The notes under the pieces are model-generated. The model ran no database searches. It was not told where the DNA came from and saw nothing but the letters and a program-made list of their open reading frames with translations. This document shows, in pieces, positions 1-9,368 of a stretch of DNA of 64,000 nucleotides; the first letter of the stretch is position 1, and every line of letters begins with the position of its first letter. A program made the position numbers and the translations under genes. The stretch is from Halovenus salina. Its GTDB lineage: Archaea > Halobacteriota > Halobacteria > Halobacteriales > Haloarculaceae. Location of the stretch: positions 1,240,001 to 1,304,000 of the forward strand of contig NZ_CP112972.1 in the NCBI RefSeq assembly GCF_026410925.1, given 5' to 3'.

Positions 1-2
1 GA

Positions 3-230
3 TACATCCGCAACGTCGAGGTGCTCTCGGGCGCGAAGTACGCGGTGGTTCTCTCGACAATCGCGCTTATTACGTGGATTATCGTTGAGCAGATAACCAG
101 TGGTGGCGGCGAGGAGACAGCACAGCTCCTGCTGTTGGTGGGTGCTCCGGCCGGGTGGTCGGTGCGTGACACCCTCGACCGGCGGACAGGCAAGGTCGGC
201 GAGGAAACAGGAGGGTCGACGAGGCGATGA
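3..230 (+). CDS. Membrane protein, 5' end outside or near window edge
   Basis: The reading frame is open from base 3 and ends just before the next gene, whose ATG overlaps this stop by 4 bases. One clear membrane helix (about residues 8-25 after the GTG at 21) is followed by a second weaker hydrophobic stretch and a charged, Arg-rich tail. A GTG at 21 could be a true start, but codons upstream of it look equally coding, so the gene is probably truncated by the window edge. Tight coupling to the downstream prepilin-like genes suggests a role in the same surface-structure locus. I do not recognise the family. Confidence 0.6.
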   Translation, partial: YIRNVEVLSGAKYAVVLSTIALITWIIVEQITSGGGEETAQLLLLVGAPAGWSVRDTLDRRTGKVGEETGGSTRR

Positions 231-670
231 CACGCGGCCAGACGGTCACCGACTACTTGTTGGGGATTGTCCTGCTGTTGCTCTCGGTCACCATCGTGTT
301 CGGATACTTTCCAGGGCTATTCCAGCCCTTCGAAGAGAACGTAGAAGACGAAGAGCGCGTGATGGCCGACAATCTCGCGGCCGAGCTAATCGACAACAGC
401 ACCATCCCGGGGATGCAACAGACGGCGAGTTTCAACGCGCTAAACCGGACAATTGACACCGTTGCGAATGACTCTACGGGAGTTGGTGTCCCCGAGTGGC
501 TCCGCTGGAACGCAACGGTCCAGAACGAGACAGGGGTGGTCGAATCCGGCGGCGTCACGCTCGCGAACGGGAGTGTCTGGAACGGCCGACAGACCGCATC
601 GGTAGTCCGGTTCGTCCGGATTCCGAGCGTCTGTGAGAATGGCTGCCGTCTGGTGGTGCGGGTGTGGTAA
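227..670 (+). CDS. Pilin-like membrane-anchored protein (147 aa)
   Basis: This is a small secreted protein with a short charged N-terminus (MTRGQT), then a single long helix of about 20 hydrophobic residues and an extracellular domain with several N-glycosylation sequons (NST, NRT, NDS, NAT). The short basic leader followed at once by the helix is the arrangement of type IV pilin-like signal peptides. The start overlaps the previous stop as ATGA and the gene runs into the next one, so translation is probably coupled. It resembles the haloarchaeal DUF7287-type proteins found beside PilB/PilC-like secretion genes; that link is from memory. A minor pilin or pseudopilin role is inferred. Confidence 0.75.
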   Translation: MTRGQTVTDYLLGIVLLLLSVTIVFGYFPGLFQPFEENVEDEERVMADNLAAELIDNSTIPGMQQTASFNALNRTIDTVANDSTGVGVPEWLRWNATVQNETGVVESGGVTLANGSVWNGRQTASVVRFVRIPSVCENGCRLVVRVW

Positions 671-672
671 CA

Positions 673-1266
673 ATGGACCGAGGACAGGCCTACTCACTCG
701 AAGGCGTTGTCGGCACGATTGTCATCGCGAGTGCCCTCGTCTTCGGATTGCAGGCCGTCAGTATCGCGCCCTGGACTGACGGCGGGCCACAACAGGGGGT
801 CGAAATACGAGAGCAGACAGAGGATACAATTGACATCCTGGCCGACGGCGACGCACTCGAAACGGGGGCCCTCTGTCTGGGCGGCGACAACGAGACGACC
901 CCTCATCAGGGGGTGGTGTCGACCGACCCGGCGGTTGAGCCGGTGGGAACGGTACTGAACCGGACCCTCGAACAGACTGCCAACTACAACGTGTACATCG
1001 ACTACCCCGATACGAACGGGAGCGTCACCGAAATCGCCCTGGGTCCAGAGCGGACTCCGACAGGGCCGGCCGTAACTGTGACCCGGGAGGTGGTGCTGTT
1101 CGAGAGCGACCCGGTCTTCGAGCTCAACGCCACGTCCGAGGCGTGTGTCGAAGACACACAGTACAACAACCTCGGGGAGGTCCCCGAGGACGACATCTAC
1201 CTGCACAACCAAAACGGGAGCAGTGAACTCTACTCGGTCCTCCAGGTACGGGTGGTTGCATGGTGA
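673..1266 (+). CDS. Pilin-like protein (197 aa)
   Basis: An ATG at 673 lies just after the preceding stop; a GTG at 664 would overlap that stop, but the ATG gives the classic leader MDRGQAYSLEG followed by a 20-residue helix. The rest is an exported domain with Asn-X-Thr/Ser sites and Cys residues (for example in LCLGG and ACVED) that may form disulfides. It resembles the DUF7288-type member of the same haloarchaeal operon. The function is unproven; it is probably one subunit of a type IV pilus-like or pseudopilus structure built by genes to the left of the window. Confidence 0.75.
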   Translation: MDRGQAYSLEGVVGTIVIASALVFGLQAVSIAPWTDGGPQQGVEIREQTEDTIDILADGDALETGALCLGGDNETTPHQGVVSTDPAVEPVGTVLNRTLEQTANYNVYIDYPDTNGSVTEIALGPERTPTGPAVTVTREVVLFESDPVFELNATSEACVEDTQYNNLGEVPEDDIYLHNQNGSSELYSVLQVRVVAW

Positions 1267-2141
1267 ACCGTCGCGGACAGTTGCTGCTGACGGCGGCAAT
1301 CCTGGTGTCGCTGACGATTGTCGCCTCGGCCGTGCTGCTGAACGACATCCACGCCTCGGCGGATGTCAACGCCCAGCAAGAGCGACAGGGGCTGGAGCAG
1401 ACCGAGCGGAACATCGAACAGCTACAGGACAGCCTCAGGGAGCTATTCATGGTCAACGGCTCCGAGGAGCGGATACCGTACGTCGACGACGCGGACAAGC
1501 TGGCGAACGCCACCGAGGAGTACGTGAAACAGTATCTGAACGTGTCGACACAGAATTCGGCCCAGTTCGTGAACGTGACACTGATTGATGCCGAGCAGAA
1601 CGCGGGGGCCGCTATCTGGCAGAACGCGACCGACACCTTCCCTGATGGACCGAACCAGCCAATCGTGGGGGGAAGTCCCTCGAATCTCACGTACATGTCC
1701 TACACAATCACAGACATCAGCGGGAGTTTCTCAGTCGAGTTGGGGACGAGCAGTCCGACTACAATCGAGATAACCAACAGTAAAGTGAGCGTCGACGGCA
1801 CAACGAAGTGCGACGGTTTCACCGCGAAAGAAGATACGCCCCTCAATATCGTACTTACGCACGGGACGGGGCAAATTAGCGTCGGTGACTCTTCCTGTGC
1901 GAGCGTTACTCTTGACGCATCCTACCATACCTCCGATAAAAAGGTCTTCTTCAAGAACGGAAGCAATGTCGAAGGAACGTTCGAAATGGTGGTAGAAGGC
2001 TCACCAGCCACCCCGGGTACGACGCATGATGGCGTCGACGACGAGGACAACATCACCCTCAACCCGACGTTCAGGATCGTCTACGAGGACCCACAGGTGA
2101 GCTACGAGACGAACGTCACAGCGTACGGAGGTGGGTCGTAA
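1260..2141 (+). CDS. Pilin-like protein (293 aa)
   Basis: The start overlaps the previous gene's end by 7 bases. The leader MVNRRGQLLLTAAILVSL has two arginines directly before the hydrophobic helix, as in haloarchaeal prepilins. A coiled-coil-prone segment rich in Gln, Glu and Arg (about residues 38-65) follows, then a large exported beta-rich domain with many Asn-X-Thr/Ser sites. It matches my memory of DUF7261-type proteins. It sits in the middle of a five-gene, overlapping run, so stoichiometric co-assembly with its neighbours is likely. Confidence 0.75.
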   Translation: MVNRRGQLLLTAAILVSLTIVASAVLLNDIHASADVNAQQERQGLEQTERNIEQLQDSLRELFMVNGSEERIPYVDDADKLANATEEYVKQYLNVSTQNSAQFVNVTLIDAEQNAGAAIWQNATDTFPDGPNQPIVGGSPSNLTYMSYTITDISGSFSVELGTSSPTTIEITNSKVSVDGTTKCDGFTAKEDTPLNIVLTHGTGQISVGDSSCASVTLDASYHTSDKKVFFKNGSNVEGTFEMVVEGSPATPGTTHDGVDDEDNITLNPTFRIVYEDPQVSYETNVTAYGGGS

Positions 2142-2602
2142 TGGACCAACGGGCGGTCTCGATTGCGATTACGCACGCGCTGACACTCGCCATCACGACG
2201 GTGCTCGTCTCGGGGCTGTTGATAGGTGCCGGCTCAGTGCTCGAAGGCCAGGAAAAGCGCGTCGCCGAGTCGCAGTTCGACGAAATCGGGAGCGACCTCA
2301 CCGCACAGATAAACACGCTCGACCGGCTCAACGAGACAGGGAGTTCGGTCAACGTCACTGTCGAACCGGAGTATCCGGAGGGCGTCGGCGGGCGCTCCTG
2401 GAACTTCAAGCTGGTTCCCGGCAACCAGAGCAATGTCTACGACACGCCGAGCGTGATTCAAATCGAATCCCCGCACTACGAACAGACCGCCGAGTATCCC
2501 CTCGGCAACGAGACGCGAATCGAATACGGGTCGCCCGAAAATAGCGATTCGCCGGCCCTCAGCCTGTGTAACGGCGAGATAACGCTGGGTGAGTGTGAAT
2601 GA
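2141..2602 (+). CDS. Pilin-like protein (153 aa)
   Basis: The ATG shares its A with the previous TAA stop. The N-terminus MDQRAVSIAITHALTLAITT runs directly into a membrane helix, then an exported domain of about 110 residues with sequons (NET, NVT, NQS). It is the DUF7266-type member of the set, judged from memory. Its short helix-proximal basic residue fits processing by a PibD-like prepilin peptidase, which I infer rather than see. Confidence 0.75.
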   Translation: MDQRAVSIAITHALTLAITTVLVSGLLIGAGSVLEGQEKRVAESQFDEIGSDLTAQINTLDRLNETGSSVNVTVEPEYPEGVGGRSWNFKLVPGNQSNVYDTPSVIQIESPHYEQTAEYPLGNETRIEYGSPENSDSPALSLCNGEITLGECE

Positions 2603-3441
2603 GACGACGGGAAAAGAGCGAGGCTGGGAGCGCTCCAGACACCAATCGGGCCGTCTCCGACGCAATCGGATTCACGCTCATGTTCGCGATTATCATCGTC
2701 GGTACCGGGCTGATTTCGTTTGCGGGCGGAACTCAGCTGTCGACGCTCAGCGACGTCGAGGAGGTCCGAAGCGCCGAGCGCGGGATGGAGTCCACAGCGG
2801 CAACACTTCACCCGATGGCGACACAGGGGGACCGTCAGCGCAGCTTCAGTATCGCGTTCTCGAACAGCAACGTCTGGATGAACGCGACGGTACTCAACGT
2901 CACCACGAGAGACGGAAGTGTCGACTACTCGGACCTGCAGGTGAACGCACTCCAGCAGCGGTTCGACCGCTCGGGCGACGACGTGACAGTACGGTACGAG
3001 GCCGGTGGCGTGTTCAGGACGAACGCCGTCCCGGCCTTTGACCCCAGTTTCGAGTGTCGCAGCGGCTCCAGTGAAACAGCACTGGTCACCGTCGTCAATC
3101 TCACACTGGCCGAGCGCGATGGACTGTACGTCTCAAACGGCTACAACTCTGACCTCCGGTTCGACGAACTTGCAGGCAACAGCGAGTCGCCGGTCACGAG
3201 CACAGACGAGTCACTGACTTTCGAGGCACGGCTCGTCGACAGCGAACAGTCGCTTACCGAGGGTTCCGTAGTCGTCAACACGACCCAGACCGCTGGCCCA
3301 GAACAGTGGGGAATGTACTTCGATGACCAGGGCGGCTGGGACAACCTCACCGACAACGTCTACGAGTGCAGCGCGGACCAGACGCTGGTTCGGGTTGTGA
3401 CAATCGAACTGGATATTATCGAGCCACGATTTTCGGGCTAG
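2599..3441 (+). CDS. Pilin-like protein, DUF7289 type (280 aa)
   Basis: The start overlaps the previous stop (ATGA). A 20-residue charged leader ends in NRAVSDAIGFTLMFAII, the haloarchaeal pilin H-domain pattern with the cleavage-type residues just before the helix. The exported domain has several sequons and two Cys. The same N-terminal pattern (RAVSEIYG) begins the giant protein downstream, so the two probably enter the same assembly pathway. This is the last gene of the overlapping operon; about 390 bases without a convincing gene follow. Confidence 0.75.
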   Translation: MRRREKSEAGSAPDTNRAVSDAIGFTLMFAIIIVGTGLISFAGGTQLSTLSDVEEVRSAERGMESTAATLHPMATQGDRQRSFSIAFSNSNVWMNATVLNVTTRDGSVDYSDLQVNALQQRFDRSGDDVTVRYEAGGVFRTNAVPAFDPSFECRSGSSETALVTVVNLTLAERDGLYVSNGYNSDLRFDELAGNSESPVTSTDESLTFEARLVDSEQSLTEGSVVVNTTQTAGPEQWGMYFDDQGGWDNLTDNVYECSADQTLVRVVTIELDIIEPRFSG

Positions 3442-3833
3442 TCTGGCACAAAGCCGTCGTCAGTCGGCGATGGCGTCCCCTCCAAGCCAGCACTGCTTCT
3501 CATGTCATCACCACCGATGCAGCCGGTAACTGCAGCGATGCTTGTTCCAGCCACGGCAGGGATGGTTCGCCTCATCGGTTGGCATCCATCTGGAGACATG
3601 TCAAGTTAGAATACACTGAGGCACAGTGTGCTATCTGGTCTAAGTACCGAACCGTCCGAAACCGGCCGAGACGAGGTATTTGTGACCTAAGTGACAAATA
3701 GCAGATAACACTTCTGTAGAATCAAATACTCGAAAAATGGGGTCTAAGAACCAGACAACAGCGACAATCACACCGAAGACCGGTCAGTGTACTCAGTAGT
3801 ATTAAATAGCTGAAGAACACAGTTGCCAATAAT
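3442..3833 (+). promoter_or_regulatory. Intergenic region with TATA box for the giant surface gene
   Basis: No convincing gene is seen; the open frames here lack a start with context and haloarchaeal codon use. The right end is AT-rich. A TATA-like box TATTAAATA at about 3800-3808 lies roughly 26-30 bases before the ATG at 3834, so a leaderless or nearly leaderless transcript is expected and the giant gene probably has its own promoter, separate from the pilin-like operon. Confidence 0.5.
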
Positions 3834-6800
3834 ATGGGGGGGAAGTTGGTTCCGGACGGTGAGCGGGCTGTCTCAGAAATTTATGGGACAGTTCTGATTA
3901 TATCGGTCGTGTTTCTCATGGCTCTCGTCCTCGTCGGGGTAGGGATGCTCGCATTCGGGGGTATCACAGACGACGCAGACAACCAAGTGGTTCAACAGTC
4001 GATTCTGGAGTTCGACAAACGGGTGAGCGAGCTCACAGAACAGAGCGTCGAAGGATCGACGGCGATTACATTCCCCGACGGGACCGCGAGCGATATCGAC
4101 GCCCAACCCGAGCACGGGACGGTAAACATCACAATCGAGACACACGAGGCGTACTGGAATGCAACCGACACACCGGGAGCGTTGCTCGAAGGCGCCGACA
4201 ATCAAACCGTCACCCACAACATCACACTCGGCAGCCTGGTCTACGAGAACGGCGACGGGAAGACAACAGCCTACCAGGGCGGCGCAGTCTGGGAGAAACA
4301 AGGCGAGAGTGTGTCCCTCGTCTCGCCGCCGGACCTGTCAACCGACGACCAGACGCTCGAACTTTCCTTTGTCGACATCTCGTCGATAGATCTCGTCCAA
4401 CAGGGGAATGAGATCACGTTGGAGAAGACGCCAGGAGCGTCGAACGAATCGAACACGATACAGAAGCTGGTCGAACAGCAGATGCGCAGCCAGTATCCGG
4501 ATGGGCGGTACGTCGCGAACGCGACAGTGACACTCAACATCACGAGTGAGTTCGCTAAAGGTTGGAGAGACTACGCCGAATCGAACCTCGACCTCGACGC
4601 CAGCCCGAAATTGCACAAGCCAAGTGAAGTAGACGGAGGCAGGCCAGTGGTCGAGATTAAACTCGGAACCTACGGCGAGCAACGCACAATCGATCAGTCT
4701 CGAGAGTATGCGAAGAATGTCACGTACACCGGCCTCAGCAAGTTCGCGCAGGACCTCTATGATAACGGGACCGACGAGACGTGGAGCGCAAGCGTCACGA
4801 ATCGGAGCGAAGACGCGTTCAACGTCTCGGATCCCGGGTGGCATACCACAGACTACACCGTCGGCATCCTCTACAACAACAAAACCCGCGGAAACGGGCC
4901 GGAATGGTGGGCGTGGAACGGGTCGGACGGCCGCTGGTGGAACGTCGAGGACCCACACGCAGCGCCGCTCGGGACGGACATGATTCCCGACAGTGTCGTC
5001 GACGGCTCAGAAAGCAACCCATCCAACGGGAAGTTCGGCATCGCAGCAGACACATGGAGTTGTGTCGTCGCCACCGAGGATGCGCACGACCCCGACGATT
5101 TCCGTAATTTTGTCCCCAACGCAACCGAGTTCAGCGGGAGCAGCTCAGACGGTTGTCTGACATCACCAGTCGGTGTCAACACGACAGAAAACTCGAAGGA
5201 TTACGTCGGTGAATTCAAGACCGATTTCGTTATCGACGGCTTCCAGACGAAAATCTACAATGACACCGGCACTCTCGTCCACGACAGCGCAGGGAGTCCG
5301 ACGCTCAACCCCAAAAACGACGCGCTCGAACCCGGCTACGAAGTCGAGATGACACTCGACTGGACGAACGAGGGGTACCGCAACGCAACCGCAAACGAGT
5401 CCCCCATCGCCTTTGTCTACGACAGGAAGAATAAAAGCGAGAGCAGTATCAAGCTCCCATCAGATCCATGGATTGTCTGGGGTGACCAGGTCGGAACGGA
5501 TATGGGCCAGAGCGATAGCGCGACGTTCAGCTTCCCCGTGGAAAACGCCGACGAGGTGTACGAGTTCTGGGTCGGTGCCGGAACGAAACACGACGGCGTC
5601 GATTCGTCGGCGACCTGGGAGGTTCAGGTCGATACACCCAGTACGTTCGAAGTTGGGAACATCGACGTTGACGACACCGGAGCCATCGAAGGCGACGAGG
5701 TCGACGTAAGTGTCGATATCAACAACACCGGTAGCAGCGAAGATACCCAGACAATGTTCCTCTGGGGCAGTACATCCAGTAACGAAGAGGAGGAGCTGAT
5801 AAATTCGACAGAGGTGACACTGGAACCCGACTCACCAAACAACACAACCACTGAGACATTCACTTGGTCGACAGAAGAGGGACGAGAGGCGGATTGGGAG
5901 AATGTGACCGTAAAAGCACCGTTGTCTGACAACAAAGCCAAAGCCAACATCAGCGTTGACCCGGCGACAAGTGACCCCGCGAACTTCACCATCGAGTCTG
6001 TCGCGTTCAACGGAAAAACGGTCAGTGACGGAGTTCTCGCCGGTGCAATCGAAGAAGGAGAAGACGCAGTCATCACCCTGACTGTGAACAACACCGGCGG
6101 AAAAGAGGGGATCCAGCAGATTACGCTGGACCGGGACAAAATCGACAGCGGCGACAACGCCCGGACCAACAGCACGACGGTCGAACTCGCACCGAGCGAT
6201 AGCCCGAGACAGGTCGCCCTCAAATGGAAGACGATTCCGGGAGACGCCGACGCAGACCCGTACACGCTCACAGCTGCGACCGACGACGACGACTTCGACT
6301 TCGATCTGGGGGTCGACAAGCAGACGGAGGGTTCTGACTTCGATGTCAACATCACGGCGGTCGACGACCCGGTCCTGGTGGGTGACACGATGTTCGTCAA
6401 CGGAACCGTCACGAACGCGGGCGAGAAGGACAACCAGACGATATATCTGAAGACACTCGGCGTCCCAGACCAGCAGACTGTCGAACTCACCACCGGCGAG
6501 ACAAAGACCTTCAACATGAGTTGGGAGACGGGCAACGGGGACGTTGGGACCCACAACGTGACCGTGCTTTCTGACGATGGCAGAGAGACAGTGGGGAACG
6601 TCAGCGTCGAACCACGCGACCTCGGTGAGGCAGCGTTCGACGTGGACATCAAGTCGGCGACCGACTCGGTTACTGAGGGTGAACCAGTCGCGGTTGAGGT
6701 CAACGTGACGAACACAGGAACAGCACCCGGAGCGACAGTCGTCGCGCTCGAAGACTTCGAAGGCGAGTTCGTGAACGTCACTGCCAGTGAACTCTCGCTG

Positions 6801-9317
6801 GCCGAAGGCGAGTCACAACAGTTGACGCTGACGTGGTACACGCTCATCGGACTCGTCGACGGCGACAGCCCGGTGACCGACGAGATTACCGTCGAAGCTG
6901 GCGGGCAGAACGCGACGGACACAGCGGACGTTACCGTCGAACCCCGGAACGGGACGCGGATCCCCGCAGATGTGGTATTTGCAATCGACGAAACTGGGTC
7001 AATGTCAAACAATGATCCAGATGAAAAACGGATAACAGCAGTACAAACCGCACTTAATGAGATGAATGAGACCCTTGATAGAGCTGCTGCGCTTGAGTTC
7101 GACACGGATCAAAGCTTCTACCACGAACTCACCGGTGATCTTGACGCGATCAATAGTTCTCTACAGACAGATCCTAATGGGAATACAAATATTGGTGGTG
7201 GAATGATAGAGGCGATGGAACATCTAGTGGATAAGACAGACTTAGAGGTTGGAAACTCAGATCCTGATAGAGAACAAATAGTGATTTTACTTACAGATGG
7301 AGAACACAATCGCCCTCAGGAGTGTTTCCTGGGTTTTCTTTGTTCCCCTGATCCAGATTTTGTTCCGACCAATGTCGCGGCCGAGTACAACGCAACGAGT
7401 GGTAGTAATCCACTGAACCTCTCTCTCTACACGGTCGGCTTCGCTGACGCCAATAAAGAGGAATTGCAAGAGGTTGCCAATGTCACTGGAAACGGCGATG
7501 GCAGCTACACCGAGGCCGACAACCCCGAGGAACTCGCGGGTATCTTCGAAGGACTTATCAAGGAAATTACAGAGGAAAAAGAGCCGGAGCTAGCAATCAA
7601 CGCCGTCGATATAAACGGCTCTGAAAATGTCGCCGAAGGCGAGATAGTGGCAACAGACGTCAAGGTCGAAAACGTGGGAGAGGGAATCGGCGACGTGCCG
7701 GTGACGCTGCTCGACTGGGACGACAACCCCGTCGACAGCACGCTGGTCAACGCCTCTAGCGAGGAGCTCGCCAGCGGCGACAGCAAAAACGTAACCCTGT
7801 CCTGGGATACGACCGGTGTATTAGACGGTGATATCAACACCGACAACCTGAGTGTGGTCGCTTCGGGTAACGAGAAGGAAGCGACAGTGACCGTCGAAGA
7901 CAAGTCGGCGTTTTTCAACGTTAGCGTCGACAGCGTCGATGATGGGTTCGAAGAAGGTGGGACTGTGACGTTCTCGGTCGACGTCGAGAACACCGACAGC
8001 GCACCGGACACACAGACGCTCTGGGTGGAGTACGAGGACGAGAACGGAAACAACCAGACGCTCGCGACAAGCGATCCGGTCGAACTTGACGGCGGCGAGA
8101 GCACAGCCGATCCAGTCGAGATTGACTGGCAAACCGGTATCGGGGACGCCGACATTGAGGACGTCACGGTCCACTCGGAAAATGACATGGTAGAGACCTC
8201 CGTCGATGTCGAGCCAAAAGAAGTTTCGACCGCAGCGTTCAACGTCACCATCGATTCGACGAACAGCCCGGTCACAGTCGGCGACCAGCTCGATGTCACA
8301 ACCAAAATCGAGAACGTCAACGGGACCGATGAGGACTACCCCGGTCAGGTGGTGTTGACCGTCGACGGCGTGGAAGAAGACAGCAAGATAGTCGCCCTCG
8401 CCGACGGTGAATCCACCACCGAGACGTTCACGTGGTGGACCGACAAGACCGGCGACAGTATCAACGTGGAAGTGCGTGCGGAGACACCAGGTAGCGAGAA
8501 CAGATCCAGCGAACAGGTGACTGTCGATGATGTCAACACTGCCGAGGAGACGTTCAAGATACCAGATGTGACCACGAACGCCGACAATGGGGACGACTCG
8601 ATTACCGAGGACGAGACACTGACAGTCGACATCAAGGTGACAAACGACGGCGACGGAGCTGGCAGCCAGACGCTGATTGTCAGACGCAACGACAGCGGCC
8701 TGGGCGAGCCGACCGACGTAACGACCATCGACACCGGGACGATTCCGGACGGCGATACAGAGACAGTGTCTGTCGACCTCTCGCCCAGCGATTTCTCGGC
8801 AGAGACAGAGGAAATCATCGTCGAGAGCGAGGACGGATTCAGCGACACGCAGGCAGTCGACATCAATCCGACGGACAGCACGCAGGTCGACATCGAGATC
8901 AAAGAGGATGATATCTCGGCAACAGAGCGGTCACAGGCGGTCGACGCAGGAGAACCGATTGCGGTGCCAGTCAAAATAAAGAACAACGGAAGCACCAAGA
9001 TCACCGACAAAAAACTGTTCGTCTCGCTCGACGCGAACCTGAGTGCGCAGGGCGTCGATCAATCGCCAGCCAATTTCACCTCAATCAACGTCACGCTCGC
9101 CCCCGGGGGCACTGAAAACACGACAATACTCTGGGACACGACAGGTGCCGGCTGGGACAACGACCCCTGGAAGTTGACCGTCGAATCTGAGGGAGAGTTT
9201 GATAGAGAAGAGGTCTACGTCAACGAGTTACCGGGGACACTTCCGGGCGGACCTGACTTTGGCAGCATCGGCTCGGGCATCGACTTCACCATCGAGGATA
9301 TCGAGGTCGCCGAGTGA
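3834..9317 (+). CDS. Giant pilin-type surface protein with CARDB-like repeats and a VWA domain
   Basis: The product has 1827 residues. Residues 8-45 carry a prepilin-like leader (GERAVSEIYG then a helix), so it should be membrane-inserted and possibly processed like a pilin. Residues about 50-590 form an unassigned exported region rich in sequons. From about 600 to 1035 there are repeated blocks of about 100 residues of the CARDB type (pattern VNNTG...LxxGES...LTW). Residues about 1043-1240 form a von Willebrand A domain with an intact metal site: DETGS near 1052, a Thr in NTNIGG, and Asp in LLTDGE. More CARDB-like blocks fill 1250-1810. There is no C-terminal sorting helix. An adhesin or pilus-tip role is inferred. 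The DNA encoding the VWA core (about 6970-7380) is strikingly AT-rich compared with the rest. Confidence 0.85.
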   Translation: MGGKLVPDGERAVSEIYGTVLIISVVFLMALVLVGVGMLAFGGITDDADNQVVQQSILEFDKRVSELTEQSVEGSTAITFPDGTASDIDAQPEHGTVNITIETHEAYWNATDTPGALLEGADNQTVTHNITLGSLVYENGDGKTTAYQGGAVWEKQGESVSLVSPPDLSTDDQTLELSFVDISSIDLVQQGNEITLEKTPGASNESNTIQKLVEQQMRSQYPDGRYVANATVTLNITSEFAKGWRDYAESNLDLDASPKLHKPSEVDGGRPVVEIKLGTYGEQRTIDQSREYAKNVTYTGLSKFAQDLYDNGTDETWSASVTNRSEDAFNVSDPGWHTTDYTVGILYNNKTRGNGPEWWAWNGSDGRWWNVEDPHAAPLGTDMIPDSVVDGSESNPSNGKFGIAADTWSCVVATEDAHDPDDFRNFVPNATEFSGSSSDGCLTSPVGVNTTENSKDYVGEFKTDFVIDGFQTKIYNDTGTLVHDSAGSPTLNPKNDALEPGYEVEMTLDWTNEGYRNATANESPIAFVYDRKNKSESSIKLPSDPWIVWGDQVGTDMGQSDSATFSFPVENADEVYEFWVGAGTKHDGVDSSATWEVQVDTPSTFEVGNIDVDDTGAIEGDEVDVSVDINNTGSSEDTQTMFLWGSTSSNEEEELINSTEVTLEPDSPNNTTTETFTWSTEEGREADWENVTVKAPLSDNKAKANISVDPATSDPANFTIESVAFNGKTVSDGVLAGAIEEGEDAVITLTVNNTGGKEGIQQITLDRDKIDSGDNARTNSTTVELAPSDSPRQVALKWKTIPGDADADPYTLTAATDDDDFDFDLGVDKQTEGSDFDVNITAVDDPVLVGDTMFVNGTVTNAGEKDNQTIYLKTLGVPDQQTVELTTGETKTFNMSWETGNGDVGTHNVTVLSDDGRETVGNVSVEPRDLGEAAFDVDIKSATDSVTEGEPVAVEVNVTNTGTAPGATVVALEDFEGEFVNVTASELSLAEGESQQLTLTWYTLIGLVDGDSPVTDEITVEAGGQNATDTADVTVEPRNGTRIPADVVFAIDETGSMSNNDPDEKRITAVQTALNEMNETLDRAAALEFDTDQSFYHELTGDLDAINSSLQTDPNGNTNIGGGMIEAMEHLVDKTDLEVGNSDPDREQIVILLTDGEHNRPQECFLGFLCSPDPDFVPTNVAAEYNATSGSNPLNLSLYTVGFADANKEELQEVANVTGNGDGSYTEADNPEELAGIFEGLIKEITEEKEPELAINAVDINGSENVAEGEIVATDVKVENVGEGIGDVPVTLLDWDDNPVDSTLVNASSEELASGDSKNVTLSWDTTGVLDGDINTDNLSVVASGNEKEATVTVEDKSAFFNVSVDSVDDGFEEGGTVTFSVDVENTDSAPDTQTLWVEYEDENGNNQTLATSDPVELDGGESTADPVEIDWQTGIGDADIEDVTVHSENDMVETSVDVEPKEVSTAAFNVTIDSTNSPVTVGDQLDVTTKIENVNGTDEDYPGQVVLTVDGVEEDSKIVALADGESTTETFTWWTDKTGDSINVEVRAETPGSENRSSEQVTVDDVNTAEETFKIPDVTTNADNGDDSITEDETLTVDIKVTNDGDGAGSQTLIVRRNDSGLGEPTDVTTIDTGTIPDGDTETVSVDLSPSDFSAETEEIIVESEDGFSDTQAVDINPTDSTQVDIEIKEDDISATERSQAVDAGEPIAVPVKIKNNGSTKITDKKLFVSLDANLSAQGVDQSPANFTSINVTLAPGGTENTTILWDTTGAGWDNDPWKLTVESEGEFDREEVYVNELPGTLPGGPDFGSIGSGIDFTIEDIEVAE

Positions 9318-9368
9318 GCCGGCCCGGCGTATCAAACCATTTATTCGAGCCAGCGTGAAAGCGACTGT

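Noticed and set aside
3366..3701. Plus-strand frame across the end of the last pilin-like gene
   Set aside because: Overlaps a supported gene, Cys/Trp-rich random-looking product, no start signals.
5624..7105. 493-codon open frame on the minus strand inside the giant surface gene
   Set aside because: It is an antisense shadow of GC-rich codons; the sense frame has clear domains and the antisense product is a low-complexity Ser/Val-rich sequence.
6000..9300. CRISPR array or DNA tandem repeats
   Set aside because: Similarity is at protein level between about 100-residue CARDB-like blocks; no short identical repeats with spacers. No CRISPR array was seen anywhere in the window.
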